This document shows positions 29,054 to 38,362 of a stretch of DNA of 64,000 bases, piece by piece (position 1 is the first letter of the stretch; each line of letters opens with the position of its first letter). This DNA is from Planctomycetota bacterium (lineage in GTDB: Bacteria > Planctomycetota > Planctomycetia > Pirellulales > Lacipirellulaceae), in the NCBI GenBank assembly GCA_024278955.1, contig JAJRSE010000080.1:1-64000 (forward strand), in the 5' to 3' direction. The notes beneath the pieces are model-generated. The model did not search any database, was not told the DNA's origin, and saw only the letters and a list, made by a program, of their open reading frames with translations. The translations under genes were made by a program, and so were the position numbers.

Positions 29054-31249
29054 TTACCGCAAGAATGCTTCATGCAATCCGCCATCGACGCTGATCACTT
29101 GCCCGGTGGTCTTGCTCGATTGCTTTGAAAGCAGGAAGTAAGCCGACTCGGCTTGATCTTCTGGCGTGATCGGCTTTTTGGTGAGCGTCCGCTGGGCATA
29201 AAAGCTGGCTAGCTTGTCGCGAAGCTGATCTTCGGTTTCGCTTTCGTCGAACGCAATTTCATATTTGCTAAGCGAGGCAATCACACGATCTCGGGGGAAC
29301 ATCGTCGAACCCGCTACCACCGTTGCCGGAGCGATCGCATTGACTCGAACCAGCGGAGCCATTTCAATCGCCAGCTCACGAACCAAGTGGTTCGCTGCCG
29401 CCTTCGAGGTGTCGTACGCTAGCGAACCTCGCTTGGCAACCACCGCATTGACGCTCGTGGTAAGCACGATTGAACCAGGCAACGCTTGTTCCTCGAAAAT
29501 CCTACGCGATTCTTCAACCACATTGTAACTACCATGGACATTGACTTCGAAAGTCAGCCGCCAAGCATCGTCGCTCAGCTTCCCCTGCTTATCGGGCGGC
29601 AAGAAAACTCCTGCCGTAACCACAACATGGTCCAGCCCGCCATAGGCGAGAATCGTTTGATGGAGCAAATTGCGAATCGAATCTCGATCGGTGATGTCGA
29701 CACTCAGTCCGATAGCCGGACCGCACCCCGAAATACCAGAACCAGCAACGCCGATCCCCTGGCCATAAATTTCGGCCAACTCGGCAGCCGTAGCCTCAGC
29801 TGCTTCGGCATTGAGATCGGCACAAATGAGATGTGCGCCTTCGCGAGCCATCCGATGTGCGATCGTTTTGCCAATCCCTGAGCCAGCACCAACAACCAAA
29901 ACAACGCGACGAGCAAACTCTTTTTCTGGGGGCATTCGCTTTAACTTGGCTTCTTCCAAGAGCCAGTATTCAATATCGAAAGCCTCTTGCTGTGGCAAAG
30001 CGATGTACTCGTCCATCGCTTCGGCTCCACGCATGACCTCAACCGCACAATTGTAAAACTCGGCCGTGACACGAGACTCGCTCTTATTCTTCCCCCAGGC
30101 AACCATGCCAATGCCGGGAATAAGAATCACGGTCGGATTCGGATCTCGCATCGCAGGAGAACTATCGCGGCAGCAGCGTTCGTAATACGCAGTGTAGTCT
30201 TCGCGATACTTCTCAAGCCCCGCTGAAATCTTCTGTTTCAAAGCGGCAAGATCTTCCTGCTGAGGATTCCAGTCGACATAAAGCGGTTTGATCTTTGTAC
30301 GCAAAAAATGGTCGGGACAACTCGTACCAAGCTCTGCAAGACGTCCGGCATCGTGAGAATTGATGAACCGCAACATTTTTTCATCGCACTGAACTGTGCC
30401 AACAAATTGCTTCTGCTGTGAAATCTGTCCTCGCAGCCATGGCAGTAGCGAAACCAACAACTCATCTCGAGGCTCGGCGTCGAGCGAAGCATATTTCTGC
30501 CCACCAAAAGTGGCCTCGCCCTTGTCTCGCGATTCGATAAAGTCCGAAGCCTTCTCAATCAGCGCAAGTGTTAAATCGTAACAAGCCTTGTCGTCATCAT
30601 CCCAGTTGATCAGCCCATGTTGGCCCATGACCAAGCCGACGAGCGCCGGATTTTTTTCGACTTCTTCCTGCATCATCAGCCCAAGCTCGAAACCCGGGCG
30701 AAGCCAAGGAACCCATCCCACCGACTCGCCAAATATTTCGGAAGTCAACTCCTTACTGCGCTTGCTAGCGGCAATCGAAATCACCGAATTCGGGTGCATG
30801 TGATCGATCTGCTTCGCTGGCAAAAAACCATGGAGGGGCGTGTCGATCGAACTCGCTCGCGGATTCAAATTGTACGTGCAATGAGGAAACAGGCCGACCA
30901 TGGAATCTTCGGCAGGGGTCTTTGGTCCATTGTCAGGCGTATTCTTATAGACCGGCTGAAGCGCCATCAGCTTTTGCTGGTACAGCGAGGCAAAGTTTTC
31001 GAGCTTACTCGTACGCAAGTCGCCGCCCGAACCCTTAACCCAAAGCACCTCGATTTGCTCGCCCGTCAGAGGGTCGGTCTCCATTAGCTTAGACGAGGTA
31101 TTGCCACCCCCCGTGTTGGTAATACGCAGGTCATTCCCCAGGCAATTCGAGCGATAAACGAGCCGCTCGGCAGGGCTGAGAGTGTCTGCAACAGAAGCAT
31201 CCCAGTAATCGGTAACATGGCGGTAATTGTTGTTACTTGAAGCGGACAT
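29054..31249 (-). CDS. Bifunctional rhamnulose-1-phosphate aldolase / short-chain dehydrogenase (RhaEW-like)
   Basis: The 731-residue fusion has an N-terminal class II aldolase domain (about 20-400; NTGGGNTSSK, DTPLHGF, DHMHPNSV and MGQHGLINW with zinc-type histidines). A C-terminal short-chain dehydrogenase follows (about 445-731; GAGSGIGKTIA, YDTSKAAA). In bacteria with this fusion it splits rhamnulose 1-phosphate to DHAP and lactaldehyde and oxidises the lactaldehyde to lactate. The rhaB neighbour supports this. ATG 31249 is used; M10 at 31282 is an alternative start. Confidence 0.88.
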   Translation of the reverse strand: MSASSNNNYRHVTDYWDASVADTLSPAERLVYRSNCLGNDLRITNTGGGNTSSKLMETDPLTGEQIEVLWVKGSGGDLRTSKLENFASLYQQKLMALQPVYKNTPDNGPKTPAEDSMVGLFPHCTYNLNPRASSIDTPLHGFLPAKQIDHMHPNSVISIAASKRSKELTSEIFGESVGWVPWLRPGFELGLMMQEEVEKNPALVGLVMGQHGLINWDDDDKACYDLTLALIEKASDFIESRDKGEATFGGQKYASLDAEPRDELLVSLLPWLRGQISQQKQFVGTVQCDEKMLRFINSHDAGRLAELGTSCPDHFLRTKIKPLYVDWNPQQEDLAALKQKISAGLEKYREDYTAYYERCCRDSSPAMRDPNPTVILIPGIGMVAWGKNKSESRVTAEFYNCAVEVMRGAEAMDEYIALPQQEAFDIEYWLLEEAKLKRMPPEKEFARRVVLVVGAGSGIGKTIAHRMAREGAHLICADLNAEAAEATAAELAEIYGQGIGVAGSGISGCGPAIGLSVDITDRDSIRNLLHQTILAYGGLDHVVVTAGVFLPPDKQGKLSDDAWRLTFEVNVHGSYNVVEESRRIFEEQALPGSIVLTTSVNAVVAKRGSLAYDTSKAAANHLVRELAIEMAPLVRVNAIAPATVVAGSTMFPRDRVIASLSKYEIAFDESETEDQLRDKLASFYAQRTLTKKPITPEDQAESAYFLLSKQSSKTTGQVISVDGGLHEAFLR

Positions 31250-31258
31250 GGCTCGGCC

Positions 31259-31294
31259 TGTTGGGTTATGTTGCTTTTTCATTGCAATCCAACA
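31259..31294. promoter_or_regulatory. Possible regulator operator
   Basis: An inverted repeat TGTTGGGTT (31259-31267) / AATCCAACA (31286-31294), with one mismatch, lies in the 155-bp divergent gap between the aldolase/dehydrogenase and DeoR genes. It is a candidate binding site for the DeoR-type regulator. The evidence is weak. Confidence 0.25.
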
Positions 31295-31404
31295 ATATCC
31301 CACATACAATCGGAAGTGTCAACCGACCGAATCTTTAACACGTCAGATGAACTTCATAAAATCTACTGGCCGCTCCATACGCCAAACTAAAAAGCAAGCT
31401 GCCC

Positions 31405-32202
31405 ATGCCCTTCCAAGAAAATCCGGCTCCGCCTCCGTTGGCACACGATCGGCATCACCAAATTCTCGATGAACTGGAGTCGCAGGGTTCGGTGCGAGTT
31501 ACCTCTCTGGCCAAGCGTTTTTGCGTTGCCGAGGAAACCATCCGCCGCGATTTGGATAAGCTTGGCGCAAGCGAACGCCTTGTACGAACCCATGGCGGTG
31601 CGATCAGCATTCGTAGCGACCGACGAGATTTACCGATCGCAGTACGCAAAACAACATTCCCGGAAGAAAAACGTCGGATAGCGCAAAATGCGGTCTCGCA
31701 AATTAAAGCCGGCGAGGTCATTCTCCTTGATGCCTCAAGCACAGTGCTTGAACTTGCCTACCAGCTTCCCGACATGCCACTGACGGTCGTGACTCATGGC
31801 TTAGACGTAGCGCGTTTGCTGATGGATAAGCCTCAAATCGAAGTCATTCTCACGGGTGGGCAAGTCGATGCGGCGTCTGCCAGCCTAATCGGCCCGCTTG
31901 CCGAACAAGCCTTGGCCACTTTTGCCATAAACAAGGTATTTCTCTCCTCAAAGGCCGTCGACTTCAAACGGGGTCTCAGCGAAGCTACGATCGCTCACGC
32001 ATCGATCAAAAAAACGATGCTTGGACTGGCCGAGCGGTCGTTTCTACTCGTCGACCCCAGCAAGTTTGGCGTACGTTCGGTCGCCTATTTTGCTTCCCTC
32101 CAGGCAATCGACGTCGTGATTGCAGACGAAACAACCGAGCCCGATGTACTTCGTGCCTTGCAAGAGGCCGAGGTCCAAGTGGAAGTGGCAAGGAACGACT
32201 GA
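31405..32202 (+). CDS. DeoR-family transcriptional regulator
   Basis: The 265-residue protein has an N-terminal winged HTH (HHQILDELESQGSVRVTSLA and AEETIRRDLDKL, about 17-57) and a DeoR-type sugar-phosphate-binding C-terminal domain (about 75-255; LLDASSTVLELAYQL, VILTGG, SSKAVD). It is divergent from the aldolase/dehydrogenase gene, so it most likely controls the rhamnose genes in response to a phosphorylated intermediate. The ATG at 31405 begins shortly before the HTH. Confidence 0.88.
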   Translation: MPFQENPAPPPLAHDRHHQILDELESQGSVRVTSLAKRFCVAEETIRRDLDKLGASERLVRTHGGAISIRSDRRDLPIAVRKTTFPEEKRRIAQNAVSQIKAGEVILLDASSTVLELAYQLPDMPLTVVTHGLDVARLLMDKPQIEVILTGGQVDAASASLIGPLAEQALATFAINKVFLSSKAVDFKRGLSEATIAHASIKKTMLGLAERSFLLVDPSKFGVRSVAYFASLQAIDVVIADETTEPDVLRALQEAEVQVEVARND

Positions 32203-32998
32203 AGTCACCGGTTTTGCGGACCAATACGAGTGACCGTTGACAGGACGAGTATTGTAACCGAAAGAGACAACTTTGAAAAACCGAGCAGTTAGCACGTCAG
32301 GCGAACTGCAAAGTCAAAAAACCAAACAAATGAAGATTAGCCACAGAGATCACAGAGATCACAGAGAACACCGAGTACTAGAAACCAAGGTTTCTCTGAG
32401 TCCTCTGTGATCTCTGTGGCTAAATTTTCTTCAATTACACGACTTTGCAATCGTCCTGGTTAGCACGTAAAGATGGGTGCAAGCACACCATCCTACGTTC
32501 AGATTAAATAACCAGCACGCATCCGGCCCTACGTCTCTGCGAGAGCCACCTTTCCGGAGCATCGTCGCAGCTCAAAAAAACTCGTCGTGCCCGCCGTGCC
32601 GTCGTGGTTCCCTCTTCACTCATCCGGACCCGGCCAAAAACAACCTTCGCATCGCCACCCCGAATAGGCGATAATCTTCAACGCAGAAAAAACTTTCCAA
32701 CACCACCTCTGCGGTCCTCTCCGAACTCTGCGTTGAAAATTTCCTTGAACCATCGCCAATAATATTGTCCCAATAAGGAACCCTAGAAATCCTAAATTCA
32801 CCCCATTTTGTCCCCTCGCCCATGCAGCAAACCCTACAAATCTCGAACCAATCGAAAACCCCAAGGGACAAAACCACCGAATTTTGTCCCAAAACATGGG
32901 ACCCCTATCGATGGGACAAAACCCCAAGAGAGGGGGGAGAGCCCAGGAAGCCAACGCCGGCGTCAAGTATCTCGCAACTCACGACCCGCAACTCGCAA
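32203..32998. other. 800-bp intergenic region with several inverted repeats
   Basis: No gene is convincing here. It contains the large imperfect palindrome at 32334-32426 and an 11-bp inverted repeat TTCAACGCAGA (32677-32687 and 32727-32737). It also holds four alternating copies of GGGACAAAA (32806-32814, 32865-32873, 32882-32890, 32913-32921). Frames across it change strand and lack coding bias, so the region looks like decayed repeat-rich DNA. Confidence 0.5.
32334..32426. repeat. Imperfect inverted repeat of CACAGAGATCACAGAG type
   Basis: The left arm (32334-32366) holds AGCCACAGAGATCACAGAG plus a second ATCACAGAG unit. The right arm (32391-32426) is its near complement, ending TCTGTGGCT. 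A weaker pairing extends outward to GCAAAGTC on each side. It follows the DeoR gene by 130 bp and could also act as a weak hairpin terminator. Confidence 0.7.
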
Positions 32999-34033
32999 CT
33001 ATTTCAAACTCAACCGAGCCGCAGCTCGCAACGCCGCCACCATGCCGGTCGCTTCAGCCGTGCCTTGCCAAGCTCGGTCGAAAGCCGTTCCATGGGCGAC
33101 GCTCGTACGAGTTATCGGCAGACCGAGTGTGATGTTCACCGCCCGATGCATGCCGAGCAGCTTGAGGGCAATATGCCCCTGGTCGTGATACATCGCGACC
33201 AGGGCGTCAAACTCGCCATCGCGAGCGCGACCCATGAGCGTATCGGTCGGAAACGGTCCCGCGACGTCGAGCCCTTGTTGCCGAGCCTGCTCGACCGCCG
33301 GGGCGATGAGACGCGATTCCTCGTCACCAAAAAGCCCGTCCTCACCAGCGTGAGGATTCAACGCGCAGACGCCAAGGCGAGGCGCCGAAAGGCCCATGCC
33401 ATCGCGCATGACTCGATCGGCCAAATGGCATTTGGCCAGCACCGCCTCGATCGAAAGATGCTCGAATACCTCACGCATCGCCATGTGCAGCGTCACATGG
33501 ACAACCCCCAAGCCGGCAGGGCAGGGGGGGACCTCTTCAGGAGGCAAGTAGAGCATCATCGCAAAGTCGTCGACTCCGCAACGCTCGGCAAGCAACTCGG
33601 TATGCCCAGGATAAATATGCCCTGCCGCGTGCAGAGCCGCCTTGCTGAGCGGGGCCGTCACAATACCGTCGAACGGACCAGAAAGAGTCTGCTCGATCGC
33701 CCAATCAACTGCTTCAAACGCAGCATGTCCCGTACGGGCATCGACTTTGCCGTGAGGCACGGCAAGAACTTCGTCGCTGCCTATGGGAACAACCATCAAC
33801 GAATCAGGCGAGGTTTCGAGGCCGTTCAGTTCCGACAGCTCCTTCACTTCTATCACACGAGAGTCGAAACCAAGGAGCTTGATCGCCTCGCGAAGCACTT
33901 CCGGATGCCCAACGACAATCGGACGGCAGCACTGATGAACTTGCGGTTCGGCGCAGGCTCTCACAATAACTTCGGGGCCAATACCAGCAGCATCGCCCAT
34001 GGTCACAGCCAACAGCGGTTTTTGAGAGGCCAT
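32999..34033 (-). CDS. pdxA: 4-hydroxythreonine-4-phosphate dehydrogenase
   Basis: PdxA oxidises 4-phosphohydroxy-L-threonine in pyridoxal phosphate synthesis. The 344-residue protein shows the family pattern: TMGDAAGIGPEV near the N-terminus, a metal-binding GHTELLA histidine, LNPHAGEDGLFG, and MYHDQGHIALK with further metal ligands. The final ITRTSVAHGTAFD is also typical. A PdxA2-type enzyme of sugar-acid catabolism cannot be fully excluded, but no kinase partner of that pathway is near. Confidence 0.92.
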   Translation of the reverse strand: MASQKPLLAVTMGDAAGIGPEVIVRACAEPQVHQCCRPIVVGHPEVLREAIKLLGFDSRVIEVKELSELNGLETSPDSLMVVPIGSDEVLAVPHGKVDARTGHAAFEAVDWAIEQTLSGPFDGIVTAPLSKAALHAAGHIYPGHTELLAERCGVDDFAMMLYLPPEEVPPCPAGLGVVHVTLHMAMREVFEHLSIEAVLAKCHLADRVMRDGMGLSAPRLGVCALNPHAGEDGLFGDEESRLIAPAVEQARQQGLDVAGPFPTDTLMGRARDGEFDALVAMYHDQGHIALKLLGMHRAVNITLGLPITRTSVAHGTAFDRAWQGTAEATGMVAALRAAARLSLK

Positions 34034-34276
34034 AGCAGGGCAGGGGGGAAAAGTTAAAAAAGCCGCTAGCCGCCAGTTTCCAACGCGGCTACGGCCCGAT
34101 ATTGAATTTACACTTCCTCAGCGAGAGAAACGAAGCCCGTCTCGCCCCCCCAGTTTAGAGACTAGGGTTTGCATGACAACGCCCCCTAACGCGGTCGGAG
34201 GCGAAGTAGTAGAATCGAAAGCCGAAAAAATCCCGTAATTCTTAACGTAATCCTTAAATCAGAAACGTAGATACCC

Positions 34277-34861
34277 GTGACACGAATTTTCCCAAGCCTG
34301 GCATTCTTTTCCCTCGCCGTGTTTGTCACCGCGATGGTCATGGGGCTCATGATCGGCGACCTGTACGACCATCCCGACAAAGCCACCTTGAATCTAAGGG
34401 GCGTCCATATGCTGACTGGCGCCTCAGCCGCGATTGCCGTGGTTTTTGTCCACAGCATCGCAATTACCTATTTTGTGGGCACGAGCCGCTGGATCAAGGA
34501 AGTTAGCGAGACCTATCGACTCGACCCGACACCTTTGGTGCGTTGTACGCTCATCAAACGAAAGACCTTTCCCTGGTGTGTCGTTGGCATGTTGACCGTG
34601 GTCGTGGTCGGGGCCCTTGGGGCCGCTTCCGACCCAGGCACCGGGCGGCCCGATACGGCCTCGATGGCAAGCGTCCATTTTATGGGCGTCTACGCCGGGC
34701 TGGCCGTGGTTTGCTGGACGTACTTTCGTGTGTGGCTAAATATCGGGCAGAACCAGGTCGTCATCGAGCAAATCATCGAGATGGTCCAGGCGATCCGCCG
34801 CGAGCGAGGTTTGGACGAAGAGCCAAACCTCGAAGAAACCCCCGAATTAACGAAGCAGTAA
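34277..34861 (+). CDS. Hypothetical inner-membrane protein
   Basis: The 194-residue protein has four predicted membrane segments (about 7-27, 47-68, 98-118 and 130-150) and a hydrophilic acidic C-terminus of about 35 residues. The GTG at 34277 starts directly before the first segment. Not recognised as a known family. A small membrane-protein gene follows 150 bp later on the same strand. Confidence 0.65.
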   Translation: MTRIFPSLAFFSLAVFVTAMVMGLMIGDLYDHPDKATLNLRGVHMLTGASAAIAVVFVHSIAITYFVGTSRWIKEVSETYRLDPTPLVRCTLIKRKTFPWCVVGMLTVVVVGALGAASDPGTGRPDTASMASVHFMGVYAGLAVVCWTYFRVWLNIGQNQVVIEQIIEMVQAIRRERGLDEEPNLEETPELTKQ

Positions 34862-35010
34862 GCCTTTTTTCCTGCTTCGCCCGGGTAACATCCTGACAGA
34901 CTAAATTCGGCAACTATACTAGTAGAAAAGCGGCCAAGGGGCGGAACAGACCCGACACCGCTTGCTCTAGATTTTCATCCTTCCATTGCAGTTGAAGAGG
35001 TTCTACGAAT

Positions 35011-35193
35011 ATGCCCAAAGCTATGACGATCGCTGGAATGGTCGTCGCGGCCTTGCTACTACTGCTTTTCGGCGCAGACCTCGCCCTGGGGATCCCGTTT
35101 GGCGGGGCCCAAATGATGATGAACCTTGGCGTGATATTCGGCTCAGCCATCCTCGGCTACTTGAGTTTTACGACTTTCCGAGAGCAGAAGTAG
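35011..35193 (+). CDS. Small two-segment membrane protein
   Basis: The 60-residue protein consists of two hydrophobic segments (about 6-26 and 35-53) joined by a short Gly-rich turn, with a charged end REQK. It is probably an inner-membrane protein of unknown role. The coding sense is supported by the clean hydrophobic pattern. Confidence 0.65.
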   Translation: MPKAMTIAGMVVAALLLLLFGADLALGIPFGGAQMMMNLGVIFGSAILGYLSFTTFREQK

Positions 35194-35202
35194 CCCGCCT
35201 GC

Positions 35203-35964
35203 TTACGCAGCGACTCGAAGAATCGAGCGTTGCGGTTTCACGGCCCGTTGGTTTGAGAGCTCGGCGAGTGTGTTTCTCACCGTCGAGACAAGCAGCTGGT
35301 CGCGGCTTGCAGCCCAAGAGATCTCTCTCAGGAGCTTCTCAAGCCTTTGCAAACCGCCTGCCCCGGTACGCCCCAGTTCAGCAGAACGCACCATCAGCAA
35401 TTGGGTCTCAGCACTTTCGATAGCCACCAGCCGTTTCACCGTGGGGTGCCTTCCCAGTAGCAGGCTTACTAGACGCCGCTTTTGAGTAAGGCTGACACTA
35501 GGTCGAAACTGCCAAAGGCCGCAGGGCAGGGGACGCGGCTTGGCTGGTGAGGAGCGATCTTGTTGGTCGAAGAACACTCCTTCGATTCCTTGCTCAGCAA
35601 GAATTGCCGCTCGCGAGCGAAGCAACTGGGGATCGCCGACCACGAGCTGTGCCCTTGTCTCGGCCGCGGCAGACAGGGCAGCAATTTGGGAGCCCAGCTC
35701 GGTGCGGAATTGAGAATGGGAAGACAACGGAGAGAGCCGCTGCATGTCGATCCGTAGTGCCACTTCGTTGCTAGCTGAAGCAGAATGTTGCTTCCTCAAC
35801 AGCCGGGCTCGCTCGGCAGTGCCGACAATCCAAGTGGCTGGCAGTCGGTGCCCCGAGAAAAGATGAACCAGGTGAAGCAGGCGGGCCTTGTCGGCCTCGT
35901 CTGGATTGGTGTCGGCTAGGTCGACCACAAAGGCTATCTTTGGCACTCCTGCGGCTGGTTTCAT
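35203..35964 (-). CDS. Hypothetical protein, weakly deacetylase-like
   Basis: The 253-residue product begins with KIAFVVDLADTNPDEADKARLLHLVHLF, HRLPATWIVG, and later QIAAL and IEGVFFD. The order of elements recalls a NodB-type polysaccharide deacetylase barrel. The metal-binding His/Asp motifs of active enzymes are not present, so it may be a degenerate or regulatory relative. The ATG at 35964 is chosen because the first strand follows. It converges with the small membrane-protein gene. Family assignment is tentative. Confidence 0.55.
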   Translation of the reverse strand: MKPAAGVPKIAFVVDLADTNPDEADKARLLHLVHLFSGHRLPATWIVGTAERARLLRKQHSASASNEVALRIDMQRLSPLSSHSQFRTELGSQIAALSAAAETRAQLVVGDPQLLRSRAAILAEQGIEGVFFDQQDRSSPAKPRPLPCGLWQFRPSVSLTQKRRLVSLLLGRHPTVKRLVAIESAETQLLMVRSAELGRTGAGGLQRLEKLLREISWAASRDQLLVSTVRNTLAELSNQRAVKPQRSILRVAA

Positions 35965-36308
35965 AGCACAATACCCCGTCGTTCGAGCAATCCCGTCCTG
36001 CTGGTACACGGTTCCCAGCTATTGTTTACTTCGGGTCTTAGCATGGCAAAACTCGACGAAAGCGACGGGAGCAGCAATTAGCGAAACTCCGTAAAATATG
36101 CCGAAAAAGCGAAGATTGCCGAAGTCGGCTGTTGTATGGCAATATCACGCTAACCCCGTACTCAATTTTCTGTTAAATTAGTGCGTATCGCACGGATATG
36201 TTCTGGTCACCGCACGGGCATTTCAGCGTCAAACCGTGCCCCCCGTCTGGGACTTGCGCTAGAGTAGGTCTTGTAACTGCCGAGCAGAGTCCGCCACCCC
36301 AACTTGCC
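35965..36308. other. Intergenic region between divergent genes
   Basis: About 340 bp upstream of a minus-strand gene and a plus-strand hydrolase gene. It should contain both promoters. No repeat, RNA structure or clear operator was noticed. Confidence 0.3.
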
Positions 36309-37418
36309 ATGACATATTCTAGCGAACGATGGGACTTCCATCCCCACCCTTTTTTGGCCAGTGGCCACGCGCAAACGGTCATTGGAATCAAATGGCGCCA
36401 GCCGGTTGTGCCGTACCGAGCTACCCAACATCGGGTTCTGCTAGACGATGGCGATCAACTGGTGCTGCATGAGGACCGACCGGAAAAAACAGAAGACGCT
36501 CAGGACTGTGTGCTGATGGCCCATGGGTTGGGCGGTTGCCGCCTGAGCAGCTACATGATCCGGATTGCTGAACGGCTTGTAACCGAGGGATACCGTGTCT
36601 TTCGCATGGACATGCGTGGATGCGGGGCAGGGGAGGGCTTGGCAAAGCTGCCGACCCATACGGGCCGCTCGACCGATATGGTTGCGGCTTTGCACTACAT
36701 CGCAGAGCTTTATCCTGAGGCTTCCACTCACCTTTTAGGTTTCTCCCTAGGGGGAGCGGTTGCACTTAACATGCTTGGCGAAGCAGGGGAGATGCGAATT
36801 GGCAACCTCAAGCGTTCGTTCGTCGTTTGCCCCCCGCTGGACTTAGCCGCGGTGGAACTCCATTTCCACACGCTTTCGGGGCGACTCTACGATAAATTTT
36901 TTGTGGGGTTATTGTGGAAACAAATCGTGAACCGATGGAAAATGTTTCCTGAAATTGCTCCTAAAGAAATCCCGCGCAAGCCGCGATGTTTGCGCGAGAT
37001 CGATGAGATGGTGATTGCCCCCACCGGCGGCTATGCGTCGGCGTCAGACTACTACGCCAAAGCTTCGCCTGGGCCCAAGCTGGCTGCCATCCGTCAGCCG
37101 GTCACGATTCTTTCTAGCGAAGACGACCCCGTGGTTCCCGCCGGTCCGCTTCTCGAACTCCCGATTAGCTCGTCAGTCGAAGTGATCACAACTGCCCGAG
37201 GTGGCCACTTAGGCTTTTTATCGCGACAAAATGGCGATCCCGACCGGCGTTGGCTCGACTGGCGGATTGTTGAGTGGCTGGAAGAGGGGAAACAGGCCGA
37301 GTACCGCAAACCGCAAGACGCTACGATACACGCGGTCGAGCGACCTGCTCCGATGTTTTCGCGAGTCCGTCAAGGCGAGACGACTTCTTCGACTGCCGGT
37401 TCGTCGACGACCGGGTGA
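36309..37418 (+). CDS. YheT-type alpha/beta hydrolase
   Basis: The 369-residue protein matches the YheT/abhydrolase family. It has HPFLASGHAQTVI near the start, an oxyanion segment LMAHGLGGC, MDMRGCGAG, the nucleophile elbow LLGFSLGGA, an acidic residue in SSEDDPVVP and a histidine in RGGHLGF. The enzyme is likely an esterase or lipase-like hydrolase of unknown substrate. The ATG at 36309 gives the family N-terminus. The last 49 bp overlap the convergent ZIP transporter gene, both frames being intact. Confidence 0.85.
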   Translation: MTYSSERWDFHPHPFLASGHAQTVIGIKWRQPVVPYRATQHRVLLDDGDQLVLHEDRPEKTEDAQDCVLMAHGLGGCRLSSYMIRIAERLVTEGYRVFRMDMRGCGAGEGLAKLPTHTGRSTDMVAALHYIAELYPEASTHLLGFSLGGAVALNMLGEAGEMRIGNLKRSFVVCPPLDLAAVELHFHTLSGRLYDKFFVGLLWKQIVNRWKMFPEIAPKEIPRKPRCLREIDEMVIAPTGGYASASDYYAKASPGPKLAAIRQPVTILSSEDDPVVPAGPLLELPISSSVEVITTARGGHLGFLSRQNGDPDRRWLDWRIVEWLEEGKQAEYRKPQDATIHAVERPAPMFSRVRQGETTSSTAGSSTTG

Positions 37419-38251
37419 CTGTGAGAAATCGCTTCCAGTCGGCAAACGCCGTAAGCGATTGCTAGGCCACACAGGAGTGCGAACGAGAGTTTTCCGCGGT
37501 CATGATCGTGAAACTGTAGCTCGGGGAGTAAATCGCTCAGGGCGATGCACAAAAAAGTTCCTGCGGCAAAAGCCAAGGCGTAGGCGAGCGTCGACTCGCC
37601 TGGTTGATTCATAATGCCCCCGTAAAAGATAAACGCTCCCAGCGGAATGGCCAACGAAAAAAGCACGTTGACTAAATGCTGCCACGGCTGCGACCAGCCT
37701 CCGCGGGCCATCAGCGTCGCGATTGTCATCGAATCAAATGGCTTGTGGAGCAAAATCACGAGAAACGGGCCAAGACCTGCCAGGGGCAAGTTGCCGTGGC
37801 CGTGTTCAACGCTCGCTGCGAGCGCAACCCCAGCGATGATGCTGTGCAAGGTGAGCCCCAGTGCGGCACCGCTCCAAGTAAGATCGTGACCATGGCGATG
37901 CTCGTGGGCGTCGTCATGATCGTGATTGCAGGTGACTTCGCCGTCTTCAACGTCATGATGGTGGAAGCAGAAGTATCGCTCGATGAAAAACATCGTCAGC
38001 AGGCCCGCGAGAACCCAAAGCATGAGGTTGAGTTCGAGCCCTACTTGGTCGGGGTTGCTGAGGCGTGCTTGTTCCAGCGCGTGGGGTAACATGTGCAGCA
38101 GACCAATGCCGAGCATGACGCCAGCGACAAAGCTGACGGCCAACTCCATTCCTCGGTGAGTTAGCCGGAACCATCGAGGAATCATTCCGCCGGCGATCGA
38201 TGCGCCGAGAATCAGGAGGCAATAGTAGGTGAGGAGTACGAGGGAAGGCAT
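37370..38251 (-). CDS. ZIP-family metal transporter
   Basis: The 293-residue membrane protein has about eight hydrophobic segments and a His/Asp-rich cytoplasmic loop (CFHHHDVEDG, HDHDDAHEHRHGHD, about 94-123) between segments 3 and 4. The family motif segments LHSIIAGVALAASVE and HKPFDSM are present. It should import zinc or a related divalent metal. A metal-responsive control site was not seen. It overlaps the hydrolase gene tail by 49 bp on the opposite strand. Confidence 0.88.
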   Translation of the reverse strand: MPSLVLLTYYCLLILGASIAGGMIPRWFRLTHRGMELAVSFVAGVMLGIGLLHMLPHALEQARLSNPDQVGLELNLMLWVLAGLLTMFFIERYFCFHHHDVEDGEVTCNHDHDDAHEHRHGHDLTWSGAALGLTLHSIIAGVALAASVEHGHGNLPLAGLGPFLVILLHKPFDSMTIATLMARGGWSQPWQHLVNVLFSLAIPLGAFIFYGGIMNQPGESTLAYALAFAAGTFLCIALSDLLPELQFHDHDRGKLSFALLCGLAIAYGVCRLEAISHSHPVVDEPAVEEVVSP

Positions 38252-38252
38252 T

Positions 38253-38292
38253 GGAGTGCGGAATGACGAATGCGGAATGTGGAATGACGAAC
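38253..38292. repeat. GAATGACGAATGCGG-type short repeat, copy 1
   Basis: Tandem GGAATGACGAA/GCGGAATG units lie between the ZIP and dtd genes. Related copies occur at 39694-39731, 41828-41865 and 43654-43686, always between genes. Confidence 0.6.
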
Positions 38293-38362
38293 TTGCGGGG
38301 CCTTATAGGGTACCTGCTTTGGGCTCTGGCCTCTACTGGCTGGCTTGGATATGCTGGTCGAC

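Noticed and set aside
32822..34057. 411-codon plus-strand frame
   Set aside because: Shadow of pdxA plus repeat-rich intergenic DNA; no domain pattern.
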